Part shown: piece by piece, positions 14,297-14,298 of the stretch
How the letters are laid out: every line of letters starts with the position of its first letter
Numbering within the stretch: position 1 is the first letter of the stretch
DNA from: Clostridiales bacterium
GTDB lineage: Bacteria > Bacillota > Clostridia > Tissierellales > Dethiosulfatibacteraceae
Length of the DNA: 14,298 bases
Direction of reading: 5' to 3'
NCBI GenBank assembly: GCA_003539375.1
Contig: DPPH01000056.1
Coordinates: 1 to 14,298 of the forward strand
Program-made: the position numbers and the translations under genes
Notes under the pieces: model-generated
What the model was told of the DNA's origin: nothing
Database searches by the model: none
What the model saw: only the letters and a program-made list of their open reading frames with translations

Positions 14297-14298
14297 CT

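Larger units (their letters stand above)
14110..14298. other. Edge of the replication origin region (oriC), AT-rich intergenic
   Basis: The 189 bases up to the window end are almost all A and T and hold no gene. They contain the promoter of the NMO-like gene and two perfect DnaA boxes. Together with the adjacent rpmH-parB gene order, this is the expected rpmH-dnaA side of oriC. The unwinding element and the rest of the box cluster, if present, lie mainly outside the window. Confidence 0.75.

Overview
The window is AT-rich DNA from a low-GC anaerobic Gram-positive bacterium, most likely a clostridium or a relative (Clostridia/Tissierellia). Three things point there. The order rpmH-rnpA-yidD-yidC-jag-mnmE-mnmG-rsmG-noc-parA-parB is the classic origin-proximal gene order of Firmicutes. 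Codon use is strongly AT-biased, with GTG and TTG starts. The last part of the window is an [FeFe]-hydrogenase operon typical of fermentative anaerobes. Every gene lies on the minus strand.

Right edge (14110-14298): a very AT-rich intergenic stretch with two perfect DnaA boxes (TGTGGATAA on the plus strand, 31 bp apart). It is probably the edge of oriC, with dnaA expected just beyond the window. All genes therefore run away from the origin, in the same direction as the replication fork. Next comes a flavin-dependent nitronate monooxygenase-like gene (13054-14109) with its own promoter. It sits between the origin and rpmH, which is an unusual position.

Middle (10778-12924): the rpmH-rnpA-yidD-yidC-jag operon (ribosomal protein L34, RNase P protein, and membrane-protein insertion factors with an RNA-binding partner). 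It starts at a perfect TTGACA-17 bp-TATAAT promoter, has an attenuator-like hairpin between rpmH and rnpA, and ends in a strong hairpin overlapping the jag stop codon. Then follows a tightly packed run, mnmE-mnmG-rsmG-noc-parA-parB (4296-10729). MnmE and MnmG make the cmnm5U34 tRNA modification together, RsmG methylates 16S rRNA, and Noc, ParA and ParB handle nucleoid occlusion and chromosome segregation.

Left (1-4205): hndA-hndB-hndC-hndD, a four-subunit NAD(P)-linked, probably electron-bifurcating [FeFe]-hydrogenase of the Hnd type. HndD is cut by the window edge. A perfect consensus promoter begins at the base after the parB stop codon, and its -10 region forms one arm of the parB terminator.

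I found no wholly new system. The points most worth a second look are the nested terminator/promoter before hndA, a Noc protein without its usual N-terminal membrane-targeting helix, the TSCSPGW variant of the hydrogenase L1 motif, the attenuator between rpmH and rnpA, and the oriC-adjacent flavoprotein with a C-terminal four-cysteine motif. No tRNA, rRNA, CRISPR array, insertion sequence or riboswitch was seen, and no gene-free stretch exceeds 300 bases.
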